Positions 45,101 through 55,172 are shown, counted from the stretch's first letter. The stretch: DNA of 59,145 nucleotides from Acidobacteriaceae bacterium (GCA_030042915.1 JASHYS010000375.1:1-59145), one strand, 5' to 3'. Program-made: numbers and translations. The notes: a model not told the origin generated them from the sequence alone.

Positions 45101-47497
45101 TCATCCCATCGTGACTATCATCTCATTCACCGAGCCTGGCGCTTGCGGCTTTACGGGGCCTTGAACCGGCTTGCCATTCAACGTGGTCGCGACCACGCCT
45201 TTCTGCACGCCATCAGGGTTCTTCACTGTGATTTCGAAGATGGCTCCGCGCCAACGCCGCGTTACGCGAAATTCCTTCCAGTCCGCAGGAACGCAAGGAT
45301 CGACAATCAAGCCGTCGAAATCGAGGCGCACACCAAGCATCCAGCGCGTGACTGCCGTGTAATTCCAGCCCGCACTGCCGGTGAGCCAGGGGTGGCGCGC
45401 GCGGCCGAATGCGGAGTGATCGCGGCCCATGACGAACTGGCAATAGGAATAAGGCTCCGCTTCGCGCACTTCGATGGCGTCGTTCTGGTTGTAAGGAAGC
45501 AAGGCATTGAAAAACTTCATGGCGCGTTCGCCGCGGCCCAGCTTGCACTCTGCAATGATGGCCCACGGGTTGGGATGGCTGAAGATGGCGCCATTTTCCT
45601 TGACGCCCTTGTAGACGCGGCCTACGAATCCGATATCGTCATTGGGCTTTGAAAACGCGGGCCACAAAAGATGCAGGCCGCGCTCGGAATAGAGATGTCG
45701 ATCGACGGCGTCCATGCACGAAAGCGCGCGTTGGTGCGAAGCCGCGTCTGACACGACCGCCCACGCGTTGCTTTCGAGAAAGATTTTTCCTTCTTCGCTT
45801 TCGTGCGAGCCGACCTTCAAACCTTTGGCCGTGATCCCGCGCAGATACCAATCGCCATCCCAAAGCTCGCGCTCGCACGCAGCGCAAACCTTCTCGGCCA
45901 TCGCGCAGTATTTTTCGGCGTCCTCGCGCCGGCCGAGAAATCTTGCCGCATCAACAAACGCAAGCAAAGCCCAGTGGTGCAGGAAGGAGACCATGGCGCT
46001 CTCGCCTCCGCCCAGATTCAGGCAGTCGTTCCAATCTGCGCGCAGCCCTTTGCAGATGCCGCTTGGGCCCACCTGCCGTGCAGAGAAATCGAGAGAGAGC
46101 TTGAGGTGCTCGTATACCGCGGCTTGGCCCTCGTCGGCGAAGGGGATCACCTCGTCGAACAGCGCCGTATCGCCGGTCTCCTTCGCGTACTCGCAGACGC
46201 TGACTACGATCCATAGCGCATCGTCGGAACAGGCGTGCTCGATGCCATGGATCAGGCTCTTTCGTTCGGGTGCGTGTGCAATCGTGGGTGATTTGAATGC
46301 CGGCGCTTTCTGCTTTTCCTCATCGAACCAATCGGGATCGAAGAGATGCAGCGCATAACCCTTGCTCACCTGCGCGCGCAGCAATTCCACGATGCGTTGA
46401 CGGCACTTGGCGGGATTCGTATGCACGACACTCATCACATCCTGCGAAGTGTCTCGGTACCCCAGCCCGGTGCGCCCTCCGACTTCAATAAATGACGCGA
46501 ACCGCGACCAGACTACGCAGGTTTCCGCCTGGTAAAGCGTCCATGTATTCACCATTGCGTCGAGGCCGGGATGCGGGGTGTGGCACTGGAATGCAGCGCA
46601 CTTGTCGGCCCAATACTTTTTCAGGGCGGCGAACTCAACGTCGACTCTGCTGAGGCAAGAGTACTCGGCTCGCATCTCGCGGCCCTTGGCGCGGGGTCCC
46701 ACGCCGAGCAGAAAAATCAACCGGGCTTCTTCGCCCTCGGCCAGGCTCAACCGCTTGTGCAGCGCGCCGCAATGATTTCCGCCCAGCTCAGCGCTGCCGC
46801 TGCACACTCCCTTTTCCGCGGCGATCGGATTGGTTTCCGTTCTGTAAGCGCCCAGAAACCTGTCGCGCAGTGTATCGAAGCTATCGGGTTCAAAATTGGC
46901 AGTGAAGTAATGGAAGGTCCAGGGCTCGTAGAAAAAGTCGTACTCAACGACGCCGTCGTGGTAATCGGCCGCGCTCGCATATAAGCTCATCTGGAGATTC
47001 TGGTTGTCGATCTCGATGTGGTGGAATGAAAACTCTAAGTAGCCGAAGACGCTGAGCTTTCGCGGCCTGCCGCTGGTGTTACTGATTTTCACATCCCATA
47101 GTTCCACATCGTCGCCGATGGGAATGAACAGCGTCTGTTCTGCATCGATGCCTTGATAGCGGCAGCTGAAGCGCGAATACGAGAGACCGTGCGCACACGT
47201 ATAGCCGGCCTGCTCGAAACTCTTGCCGACCGGCTGCCACGAAATCGACCAGTATTCGCCGGTTTCGTCGTCGCGCAGATACACGTAGTGGCCGGGACGG
47301 TCGAGAGGAACGGCGTTGGCGCGGAAGCGCGTGATGCGGCCGTGCTCTGCGCTCTTCGAGAACGAATATCCGCCCGCATTCTGCGAGATCACCGTGCAAA
47401 GGTCCTTCACGCCCAGGTAATTGGTCCACGACACCGGCACGTCGACGCGATCGATCACGTACTCGCGGTTTTCAATATCAAAATGCCCGTATTGCAT
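45101..47497 (-). CDS. chbP: N,N'-diacetylchitobiose phosphorylase (GH94)
   Basis: A 798-residue GH94 phosphorylase; the Vibrio enzyme is about 800. It splits (GlcNAc)2 with phosphate into GlcNAc-1-phosphate and GlcNAc in the cytoplasm. Near-identical family segments are YVIDRVDVPVSWTNYLG, TVISQNAGGYSF, RPGHYVYLRDD, WSRFASFIEVGGRTGLGYRD, LRADWNDCLNLGGGES (the Asp is the general acid) and GVKENGAIFSHPNPW. The match to chitobiose rather than cellobiose phosphorylase is strong. ATG 47497 follows GAAAGGGA. Part of the operon, 47 bases after the fusion gene. Confidence 0.94.
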   Translation of the reverse strand: MQYGHFDIENREYVIDRVDVPVSWTNYLGVKDLCTVISQNAGGYSFSKSAEHGRITRFRANAVPLDRPGHYVYLRDDETGEYWSISWQPVGKSFEQAGYTCAHGLSYSRFSCRYQGIDAEQTLFIPIGDDVELWDVKISNTSGRPRKLSVFGYLEFSFHHIEIDNQNLQMSLYASAADYHDGVVEYDFFYEPWTFHYFTANFEPDSFDTLRDRFLGAYRTETNPIAAEKGVCSGSAELGGNHCGALHKRLSLAEGEEARLIFLLGVGPRAKGREMRAEYSCLSRVDVEFAALKKYWADKCAAFQCHTPHPGLDAMVNTWTLYQAETCVVWSRFASFIEVGGRTGLGYRDTSQDVMSVVHTNPAKCRQRIVELLRAQVSKGYALHLFDPDWFDEEKQKAPAFKSPTIAHAPERKSLIHGIEHACSDDALWIVVSVCEYAKETGDTALFDEVIPFADEGQAAVYEHLKLSLDFSARQVGPSGICKGLRADWNDCLNLGGGESAMVSFLHHWALLAFVDAARFLGRREDAEKYCAMAEKVCAACERELWDGDWYLRGITAKGLKVGSHESEEGKIFLESNAWAVVSDAASHQRALSCMDAVDRHLYSERGLHLLWPAFSKPNDDIGFVGRVYKGVKENGAIFSHPNPWAIIAECKLGRGERAMKFFNALLPYNQNDAIEVREAEPYSYCQFVMGRDHSAFGRARHPWLTGSAGWNYTAVTRWMLGVRLDFDGLIVDPCVPADWKEFRVTRRWRGAIFEITVKNPDGVQKGVVATTLNGKPVQGPVKPQAPGSVNEMIVTMG

Positions 47498-47544
47498 CCG
47501 TTCCCTTTCGCGATCGATGCGTGGCCTGAGCGCCGCGGCGGCGT

Positions 47545-49776
47545 CTACGCTCCGGCCGTCACAAACTGACGCAGCCATTGCATCATCTCAGTGGCTTTCT
47601 CCTCGGTGTTGGCCTGCACAGTCAGCCGCAGCACCGGCTCGGTGCCTGAGAATCGCAGCAGCGCCCAGTTGTCGTTTTCCAGCAACATCTTGGTTCCGTC
47701 GCTATGGCTGATGCGCGTGATGGGGTAGCGCCCGATGTGCGTGTGCGCTTCCTCGTTCAGCCGCCGTGGAACGGCGATACGCATCTCCGGCGTGGCCGGA
47801 ATGCTCTCTTCCAGATCGTGTAGCATCCCGGTGAGGGCATACACATGTTCGCGAAGCTCTGAGATCTTCTGGCCGGTGCGGGCCAGCATTTCTACGACCA
47901 GCGCCGAAGCGAAGATTCCGTCCTTACCCAGAATGTGGCCGCGAATCGTCAACCCTCCCGACGACTCGCCACCCAGAAGTGCATTGTGCTGTTGCATGGT
48001 TTGCACAATGTGCTTGAATCCGACGGGCACCTCGTAGCACTCCTCGCCCAGTGAGCGCGCCAGCCGGTCAAGCAGATGCGTGGTGGACAAATTGCGCACC
48101 ACGCCGCCACGCTCGCCGCGCACCTCGTGCAAATACCAATAAAGAAGGAGCAGCAGATCGTTGACAGAAATGTAGCGGCCCTTTTCGTCGAGAATGGCAA
48201 TGCGGTCAGCATCGCCGTCCATGGCGAGACCCACGTCGTAACCGTCCTCTTCCAGTTGCGAGCTCAAAATGCGCAGCGCTTCAAGGCTGGGCGCGGGCGA
48301 GCGTCCCCCGAACAGCGGATTGTGCCGCTCGTGAATGAACGTGACGCGGCAGCGGGCTTCGGTGAGCACCGTGCCTAGAGTCAGCTGGCCGACGCCGTAC
48401 ATCGGGTCCACAATCACTCGCAAGCCCGCGTTGCGAATGGCCTCCAGATCAATCAGCGCTTCCACGGCGTCGACATATTGGTTGGTGTAATCCTTGCGCC
48501 GCAGAATTCCGGCATCCAATGCCAGATCCAGCTCCAGCTTGATCACATCGTGCACCGTCAGCGCATTGGTCTCAGCTTCAATCTGGCGAGTCTCATCATC
48601 GAGCAGCAGCGAGCCGTCGCCGTGGAATACCTTCAGGCCGTTCCACTCCGGAGGGTTGTGGCTGGCGGTAAACACCAATCCGAACGCCGAACCCTCAATC
48701 GCCGTCGCATATGTGACCAGCGGCGTGGGTGCGTCTTCATCGAGGAGGATGGTGGGGATGTTGTTGCCGGCAAACACTTCGGCCGAGGCTTCGGCCGCCT
48801 GTTTCGACAGGAATCTCCGGTCGTAGCCGATGAGCACGCCACGGCGTTCTTCTTCGCGCCGCGTAATCCCGTTGCTCAACGCCTGGCTCAGCCGCCGCAC
48901 ATTGTGCAAAGTGAACCCTTCGCCGATAATGGCGCGCCAGCCGCCGGTCCCGAAGGCGATCAGGTTCTGCTCCTCGGCGCGACGCGGCCGGTAAAGGCGC
49001 TTTTGCAGAGTGTATTTGGCTTGCTCCAGGTCCTGGACGGTGTTGATGCCCTGCACCTCGTCCTGGTCGTAGAGCTGATAATTCGCAATCCGGCATCCGT
49101 GATGAATCAACTGGTGCACGCATCCCGTGAGTTGATTTTTGCCGTTTCCGGCTGCTTCCTTCAGCTGGCCCAGCACGGCGGCCAGCATGCCGGCGTTCAC
49201 AACGTACGCGCCGGCATTCAGCTCGCGAATCGCGCGCACCTGCGCGGATGCGTCCTCGTCTTCAACGATGTCGGCGATCTGCCCCGATGCATCGCGGATG
49301 ATGCGCCCGTAAGGAAGCGCCCGATCAACGTTGGCAGTGAGGAGCGAGAGGTGCGCCTTGCGCAAGCGATGACGATTCAGCAGCCCACGAATCGTACCTG
49401 GCCGAATCAGCGGCGTGTCGCCGTAGAGGATGAGCAGATCGCCGCTGAAATCCTTAAGCACCTGCGAAACCTTGAGCACTGCATCGCCCGTGCCGAGCGG
49501 CTCCTGCTGCACCACATAGTTAACCTCATCGCCCAACAGCGCGCGCACCGTTTGCTGGCGCTCGCCCACCACAATATAGATATCCTTGGAGCCCACGGCG
49601 TCTAACGCGATCCGGACCACGCACTCCAGCACGCTGCGTTCGCCCAGCATCTCCAGGATCAGCGCCTGCCCGTCTGGGGTGGCGGTCTCGCCCGCCGCCA
49701 GAATTACGGCCTTCAACGCGCCCGTGGCATCTTGTGCCGCCCCATCTTCGAGCTCCAACTCCTCAAGCTTCAGCAC
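47545..49776 (-). CDS. Fusion of GlmU-like nucleotidyltransferase and hexosephosphate mutase
   Basis: A 743-residue two-domain enzyme. Residues ~20-265 are GlmU-like: AVILAAG, QQEPLGTGDAV, LYGDTPLI, PYGRIIRD, VEDEDAS, ELNAGAY, VQGINT. The nucleotide loop is eroded (AAGETATPDGQALILEML instead of GxGTRM...PK), losing the usual Arg and Lys. Residues ~275-743 are a PGM/PMM-type mutase with the phosphoserine loop TASHNPPEWNG, metal loop DGDADR, sugar loop GGESSGG and phosphate loop RFSGTEPVLR, all intact. In this operon it should convert GlcNAc-1-P to GlcNAc-6-P and perhaps also make UDP-GlcNAc. The start is GTG 49776 with AGGAGG 7 bases upstream; TTG 49782 is too close. Confidence 0.88.
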   Translation of the reverse strand: MLKLEELELEDGAAQDATGALKAVILAAGETATPDGQALILEMLGERSVLECVVRIALDAVGSKDIYIVVGERQQTVRALLGDEVNYVVQQEPLGTGDAVLKVSQVLKDFSGDLLILYGDTPLIRPGTIRGLLNRHRLRKAHLSLLTANVDRALPYGRIIRDASGQIADIVEDEDASAQVRAIRELNAGAYVVNAGMLAAVLGQLKEAAGNGKNQLTGCVHQLIHHGCRIANYQLYDQDEVQGINTVQDLEQAKYTLQKRLYRPRRAEEQNLIAFGTGGWRAIIGEGFTLHNVRRLSQALSNGITRREEERRGVLIGYDRRFLSKQAAEASAEVFAGNNIPTILLDEDAPTPLVTYATAIEGSAFGLVFTASHNPPEWNGLKVFHGDGSLLLDDETRQIEAETNALTVHDVIKLELDLALDAGILRRKDYTNQYVDAVEALIDLEAIRNAGLRVIVDPMYGVGQLTLGTVLTEARCRVTFIHERHNPLFGGRSPAPSLEALRILSSQLEEDGYDVGLAMDGDADRIAILDEKGRYISVNDLLLLLYWYLHEVRGERGGVVRNLSTTHLLDRLARSLGEECYEVPVGFKHIVQTMQQHNALLGGESSGGLTIRGHILGKDGIFASALVVEMLARTGQKISELREHVYALTGMLHDLEESIPATPEMRIAVPRRLNEEAHTHIGRYPITRISHSDGTKMLLENDNWALLRFSGTEPVLRLTVQANTEEKATEMMQWLRQFVTAGA

Positions 49777-49790
49777 ATCCAATCCTCCTT

Positions 49791-51134
49791 TTAATCAAAG
49801 GTCCCTTGTGTTGCCACGACCTGTGGCGCGGGCCGCAGGCCCCCGGCAATGGGAACAAAACGTGAGAGCGCCAGCGCGGGTAGCGCCGACAGCATGACCC
49901 AGATAAAGAAATGCGAGTAACCGAGCCTGGTCTCAATCCATCCACTCGCGGCGCCGGGCAGAATCACGCCAAGATTCATGAGCGAATTGGCAAATGCGTA
50001 ATGCGCGGTTTGGTATTTACCCGGTGCAATCTCCTGCATCATGAGCAAAATCACGCCCACAAATCCAAAACCATAGCCAAACATCTCGGTGCTCATGGCC
50101 GCCGTAATAATGAACGGGTTTGAGGGCAGCGTTACGCTCAAATACCAGTAAGCGCACATGGGCAGATTCAGAATCAAGATGAGCCACGGCAGGGCACGCT
50201 TGAGCGTGAGGCGCGCCGTGAAGTAGCCGCCCAGCACGCTGCCGCACACGAAGGCCACACTGCCAAAGATGCCGTAAATTGCTCCCACGGCCTTCGGATC
50301 CAAGCCCAACCCGCCACCGGCCCGCGCCGCCTGCAAAAACAGCGGCCCTACTTTGATCGCCTGGCCCTCCCCGGCGCGATAGAGAAAGATGAAGGCCAGC
50401 AGCAGAATCACATGCGGCTTCTTGAAGAAGCTCGCTACCACGTCCCAGAAGGTCTCAGCCATCTGCCGGGCACTTTCCTGCGTTCGTGTTTCACCGCCTG
50501 CCGGCAACATGCGCAGATGGTACGACCCGAGCGCCGCCAGGATCAGGCCGGCCACTCCGAAAACTATCATCCACGCATGAATGGCTGGCGATGCCGCGTG
50601 TGTGCGCGCCAGGCGGTCGGTGAGCACACCCACCAGCCATAACAATCCGCCCATGGAGAAAACCCGCGCCAGGTTGTAAAAACTTCCCTGCCATCCCACA
50701 TAGGCCGCCTGCTCCTTGGGTGTGAGAGCGGCAATATAGATTCCGTCAGTAGCAATATCGTGCGTCGCTGAACAAAATCCCAACGCAGCAAGCAATGCCA
50801 CCGCGTAGCGGAAGAACCCCGGCAGGTTCAGGCTCAATGCCAGCAACACCAGGGTCAATCCGCCTGCCATCTCCGTCAGCACGACAAAGAACTTCTTGGT
50901 CCGGTACATCTCCAGTACCGGGCTCCAGATCGGTTTCAGCGTCCAGGGCAGCGCGAGCAGGCTGATGGCCAGCGTGTTCACGGCGTTGGCCACGCCCATC
51001 TTCTGGAAGAAGAAGAGCGCCATGTAATTCACGATATAAAAGGGAAGACCTTCGGCAAAGTAGACCGTGGGCACCCAGCAAGCCGGATGCTTGCGAACGG
51101 ATTGCGGCTTGCTGACGAGCACGCTGCCGGTCAT
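49791..51134 (-). CDS. AmpG-like MFS transporter
   Basis: A 447-residue 12-helix major facilitator of the AmpG-like group: VPTVYFAEGLPFYIV, MALFFFQKMGV, LPWTLKPIWSPV (helix 1-3 region), SATHDIATDGIYI, FIFLYRAGEGQ. AmpG imports GlcNAc-anhMurNAc peptides; relatives in chitin/GlcNAc loci import GlcNAc or chitobiose, the likely cargo here. ATG 51134 has AAGGA 6 bases upstream and is preferred over an in-frame start at 51203. It follows the TonB receptor after a 188-bp gap with a strong hairpin and is closely linked (14 bases) to the fusion gene. Confidence 0.87.
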   Translation of the reverse strand: MTGSVLVSKPQSVRKHPACWVPTVYFAEGLPFYIVNYMALFFFQKMGVANAVNTLAISLLALPWTLKPIWSPVLEMYRTKKFFVVLTEMAGGLTLVLLALSLNLPGFFRYAVALLAALGFCSATHDIATDGIYIAALTPKEQAAYVGWQGSFYNLARVFSMGGLLWLVGVLTDRLARTHAASPAIHAWMIVFGVAGLILAALGSYHLRMLPAGGETRTQESARQMAETFWDVVASFFKKPHVILLLAFIFLYRAGEGQAIKVGPLFLQAARAGGGLGLDPKAVGAIYGIFGSVAFVCGSVLGGYFTARLTLKRALPWLILILNLPMCAYWYLSVTLPSNPFIITAAMSTEMFGYGFGFVGVILLMMQEIAPGKYQTAHYAFANSLMNLGVILPGAASGWIETRLGYSHFFIWVMLSALPALALSRFVPIAGGLRPAPQVVATQGTFD

Positions 51135-51235
51135 GGAAATCCTTCTCGAAACCAGCTCGCTGCTCACCTGGGGAGCAATGGTTGAGCTCAAAAGGACAAC
51201 CACGGGCTGTTGCAGCCGCAGATTTACGGCAGCAC

Positions 51236-51266
51236 TGAAGCTCGAAGGCGCCCGCTTCGAGCTTCA
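51236..51266 (-). terminator. Perfect 12-bp hairpin between TonB receptor 2 and the MFS gene
   Basis: TGAAGCTCGAAG (51236-51247) and CTTCGAGCTTCA (51255-51266) enclose a 7-nt loop. On the minus strand it lies ~56 bases past the receptor stop and has no U-tract, so it more likely stabilises or processes the receptor message, giving more receptor than downstream enzymes, than terminates fully. Confidence 0.5.
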
Positions 51267-51322
51267 AGGTTGTGCTTCGTTCCGCTTTGTTCAGGCGCCG
51301 GAACGCGTTCGCTTCAAGAGCA

Positions 51323-54300
51323 TCAGAAGTTCAGCTTCATCGCGAACTCCATCTGGCGTCCGGGGTTCGAACCATCCATCAACCCGTACACGCCCACCGT
51401 GTTGTATCCGCCGCCGTTGGGACCGGTGGTACGCACGCCCGAGCAATACTCGCACGAGCTGTAGTTGTCGTCCCAGGTGTTCGGAATGCTGAAGATGGGG
51501 GTGTTGGTCAGGTTCATGAATTGAGCGATGAACGTCAGATTTACTTTTTCGCTGATGGTGAAGGCCTTCTCCAGATTCAGATCGGCCGTCTTGAGATGCG
51601 GGCCGCGCAGCGAGCCCACCTGACAGTTGCCGAACTGGCCATCTGCCTGGTAGGTGACAGCCTTGGGATTAAGGTTCATTACACCGATGCTGGACCCGAT
51701 CTGGGTTGCACCGGACATGCTCGTGTTGAAGGCCTGACCGGCGACGCAACTTGCGCGATCGACATACGACGGAGCCGTCAGGTTTGAGGCAGCCGCTGGA
51801 TTGAAGGAGCCAAACCACTCGCCATCGTACGGAGTGACTGCGAAGCCGGAGCGCAAGGTGGTATCGAAAGCTACGCTCCATCCGCCGATCAGTGTTCCGG
51901 CGGGAAGGCTACTTCCGATGGCCTTGCCCGGGCCGAAGGGCAGGTCGTAGAGGGCATACATATTGAAGGCCGACGCGGCGTCGATAGTGCACTTGCCGTA
52001 GTCGCCCATGGGGTTGTACTCGTTCTGGAAGAAGTTGCCGCCGCCCTCGTTCTGCTGTTCGCCCACGCCCTCCTCATCGCCGTAGGAGCCGAAGTATCCC
52101 AGCGAGTTGCTGAGGCATTTTGACCAGGTGTAGTTGGCCTGCAGATCGAGGTCGTGGAAGCGCTTTTGCGCCAGGGTTGCTTCCAGCGCCTCGTAACGCG
52201 AAACGGCGTTGGAGCCGTTGTAGCGCGCCTGTGACACGCCCGCGGCAACGAGTTCCTGCATATACGGGCCCGCCGCAACCGCGGGAACCGTTACCTTGTT
52301 GCCCTGGTTGTCAGTCACCACTTGTGTTCCTGAGGTGAGGACCTTCTGGTTGTACCAGAAGATATCGGTCATGTGATCGTCCTTGTCGCCCACATAGCCG
52401 ATGGACGCGGTGAAGTTATTGTGGAACTGGTGCTGGATGGTGAAGTTCCATTGCTGGTTCATGGCTGGCCGAAGATTGGGATCGGTCGCGTGGGTAACTT
52501 CGCCGCTCAGGCAGGAGGGCGATAAAGCTTCGAGTTCGGCCAGCGTGCACGCATTCTGATACGGCGCGTATCCGTTGCTGAACGTGTACTGCGGATAGAG
52601 GAGATTTGCGCCCGAAGTGTTGAACTGGTTGATCAGGATGGAATTAGGAGGGTTGATAACGGCCATGTTGCTGATGCCCACGCCCTCCATAAAGCTGGAG
52701 ATGTCGTAGGCTCCGCGGACAACAGTGCCGGGGGCAAAGGAAGGCTGCCAGGCGAAGCCGAATCGTGGCTGTATGTCGCCGATGCCCCAATAGGTGTTGT
52801 AATTGGTTCCGACTTCCGGCGCGCCGCTCACAGGAGCGAAGTTGATGTTGTTGTTTTTGGTGCGGTCCCCGCGTGGGGTCACCACTTCATAGCGCACGCC
52901 CAGGTTCAGCGTCAGATTCGGCTTGACCTGATAGTTGTCTTGTACGAATCCTCCACCCAGGCTGTTCACCAGGTGGAAATGAATAGGCTCGCCCACACCC
53001 ACCTGCTGCGGCAGGCCCAGCAAAAAGTCAGCGTACGCCATGCCATTCGCCGTTCCATTGCCCGTGTACTGGCCGCTGAAGTCCCACGTGCCGGCTTCGC
53101 CGTTGTTGCCGGCGTAAGTGTCGTTCATGGCCCAGTGCAGCCACTGGAAGCCGCCCTGGATTGCGTGCCGCCCATGCGTCCAGGTCACGGCGTCTTCAAT
53201 CTGGTTGGTGGTGTCATGGAAGACTTCAGGGCCATCGCTGCCGCCCACAGTTCCATATCCCATATTGATTGACGGAAGAACATTGACCGGCACATCCTGA
53301 AGACCGATCTCGGTATTGATGTTTCCGCTCAGGGCCGAGGTGTAGATCTGGTCGTTGGCCGGGAAGATCTGCGTTCCCAGGCGAAAATCGTTGAGGAATG
53401 TCGGCGTAAATGTGTGCACGTAGTCGCCCACGATGTTCTTGAGAGGATACTGCCGCTCAAGGTTCGGCGACAGCACGTCGGCGCCATTGCTCTGGACCAC
53501 CTGCGTATACATCTGCGTATAGCGGCCCATGACATGGTCCCTGTCCGACGCCTGCCAGTCGATCTTGAGGTCTCCCTGGTAGTCGTGGGTATAGCCGCTC
53601 TGGAAGTAATTCAGCGTGCTTACCTGGTTTTGGAATGCGGGCAGCGCCACCAGAGCCTTGGAGACCGAGCTTACCGAAGAAACCGGAACCTGGTCGTAGG
53701 GGATAATGGCGCGCGCACCTTCGGCCACACCCGATGACGGCATATAAAGCTGTCCGCCGCCTACGCAGGCGCCTGAACTGTTGAATGCTCCGCCGCTCGA
53801 AGTGCAGAACCACCCCAGGTCGTAAACCTGTGAGCCCAATTGGCCGGTCGAGGGCGTATAGAAGCTCGCGCTTGGCACCAGAGTATTGGTATTGCCCGTC
53901 CTGGGCTGGTTGTAGATCGAGTTCTCCTCGTCGGCAAAAAAGAACAGCTTGTTCTTGATGATGGGTCCGCCGATCGTGCCGCCGAATTCGTTCCATTGCA
54001 GCACCGGCCGGGGCAGCGTTGACGCCGCTCCATAGCCAGTGATGAAGGCATTCGCCTTGTCCTGCCAGGTGTTGGCTTCAAGGGCGGTGTTGCGATCATA
54101 TTCATACAGATCGCCGTGGAACTGGTTGGTGCCGGACTTCATCGATTCCACGATCACGCCGCCGATGTAATTGCCGTAATCGGCCGGAGCGTTGCTGACG
54201 ATCATGTTGAATTCCTGCACCGCATCGGGGGCCGGCGTGTAGGCCACTTCATCGTTGTCGGGCTGATTGGCGTCCATGCCGTCAAGGATGAAGTTGTCGT

Positions 54301-54895
54301 CCTGTTCGCGCGCGCCGTTCACGTAGGGGCGCCCCGTGCCAAAGGTGGTTTGCGGCGACTCGAAAGCGAAAATATTCGACGTTAAAACGCCCGGCGCTAG
54401 CAGCGTCAGCTGGTTGATGTCGCGGGTCGCGAGAGGCAGATTTGACGCTGCGTTGCTATCAATCAATGTGCCTACTTCCGTGGTGCCCGTCTGCAGGAGC
54501 GGCGGCGCCCCGGTGACCTCGACGGTCTGATTCACGCCGCCGACCTTCAGTTGAAAGTCGACGTGAGCCGCCTGGTTCAGCACGAGCGTGAAGGGGTTTC
54601 TGACCTCGCCGCCAAAACCGGACGCTTCCACCTTCACTTGCACTCTGCCCACGGGAATGGTGGGAAATTCATACAGGCCCGCGTCGGTCGTCTTGGTTGT
54701 CCACGTCGTGCCGCGGTCCATGTCGGTCACCGTCACCGTCGCATTTGCAATCACGGCGCCCGAAGAATCGGTTACGAGTCCGGTAATGGAGCCCGTAGTT
54801 TGCTGCGCACGCGCAATTGGCGTCAGTCCCCACAACAGGGCCAACAAACAAACGGCGCTCACCGCAATCAGCAACATCCGATGATTTTGCTTCAC
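51323..54895 (-). CDS. TonB-dependent receptor, Oar-like, of the chitin operon (receptor 2)
   Basis: A 1190-residue outer-membrane receptor. A signal peptide ends near ARAQQ (~residue 32). A carboxypeptidase-regulatory-like domain follows (GSITGLVTDSSGAVIANATVTVTD, ~35-115), then the plug (DDNFILDGMDANQPDN) and a large beta-barrel ending in FAMKLNF. As first gene of an operon with chitobiose phosphorylase, NagA and chitinase, it is the likely importer of chitooligosaccharides across the outer membrane; it takes the place of a SusC/SusD pair, and no SusD is present. The start GTG 54895 has GAGGAGGAGGA 4 bases upstream, a very strong site. Confidence 0.92.
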   Translation of the reverse strand: MKQNHRMLLIAVSAVCLLALLWGLTPIARAQQTTGSITGLVTDSSGAVIANATVTVTDMDRGTTWTTKTTDAGLYEFPTIPVGRVQVKVEASGFGGEVRNPFTLVLNQAAHVDFQLKVGGVNQTVEVTGAPPLLQTGTTEVGTLIDSNAASNLPLATRDINQLTLLAPGVLTSNIFAFESPQTTFGTGRPYVNGAREQDDNFILDGMDANQPDNDEVAYTPAPDAVQEFNMIVSNAPADYGNYIGGVIVESMKSGTNQFHGDLYEYDRNTALEANTWQDKANAFITGYGAASTLPRPVLQWNEFGGTIGGPIIKNKLFFFADEENSIYNQPRTGNTNTLVPSASFYTPSTGQLGSQVYDLGWFCTSSGGAFNSSGACVGGGQLYMPSSGVAEGARAIIPYDQVPVSSVSSVSKALVALPAFQNQVSTLNYFQSGYTHDYQGDLKIDWQASDRDHVMGRYTQMYTQVVQSNGADVLSPNLERQYPLKNIVGDYVHTFTPTFLNDFRLGTQIFPANDQIYTSALSGNINTEIGLQDVPVNVLPSINMGYGTVGGSDGPEVFHDTTNQIEDAVTWTHGRHAIQGGFQWLHWAMNDTYAGNNGEAGTWDFSGQYTGNGTANGMAYADFLLGLPQQVGVGEPIHFHLVNSLGGGFVQDNYQVKPNLTLNLGVRYEVVTPRGDRTKNNNINFAPVSGAPEVGTNYNTYWGIGDIQPRFGFAWQPSFAPGTVVRGAYDISSFMEGVGISNMAVINPPNSILINQFNTSGANLLYPQYTFSNGYAPYQNACTLAELEALSPSCLSGEVTHATDPNLRPAMNQQWNFTIQHQFHNNFTASIGYVGDKDDHMTDIFWYNQKVLTSGTQVVTDNQGNKVTVPAVAAGPYMQELVAAGVSQARYNGSNAVSRYEALEATLAQKRFHDLDLQANYTWSKCLSNSLGYFGSYGDEEGVGEQQNEGGGNFFQNEYNPMGDYGKCTIDAASAFNMYALYDLPFGPGKAIGSSLPAGTLIGGWSVAFDTTLRSGFAVTPYDGEWFGSFNPAAASNLTAPSYVDRASCVAGQAFNTSMSGATQIGSSIGVMNLNPKAVTYQADGQFGNCQVGSLRGPHLKTADLNLEKAFTISEKVNLTFIAQFMNLTNTPIFSIPNTWDDNYSSCEYCSGVRTTGPNGGGYNTVGVYGLMDGSNPGRQMEFAMKLNF

Positions 54896-55143
54896 TGGAT
54901 CCTCCTCCTCAATAGAGGTTCAGGTTGGTTGTTTGCCTTTCGAAGGGTTGCTCAAACAATGTCCCTAAAAACCGCGCAACAGCGGTTTTCAATTCACCGG
55001 TGCAGGCGATGCATCCGACTAACCGTGCGCCTGCCCGACTGGGGCCTGCGATGACTCCTCCTGCCGGTGCGCGTCGCCATTGAGCGAGGGAGAACTTGCA
55101 ATGATCAAATGGCGCCGAAACGCGCATTTAACAATTGGGAGCC

Positions 55144-55172
55144 ATACTATCCCAGGATTTCGTGAATTGCAA
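55144..55172 (-). promoter_or_regulatory. Candidate sigma-70 promoter of the chitin operon
   Basis: On the minus strand TTGCAA (-35; 4 of 6 consensus bases) and TAGTAT (-10; 4 of 6) are spaced by exactly 17 bases. It points toward the GTG of TonB receptor 2, about 250 bases downstream. Confidence 0.4.
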
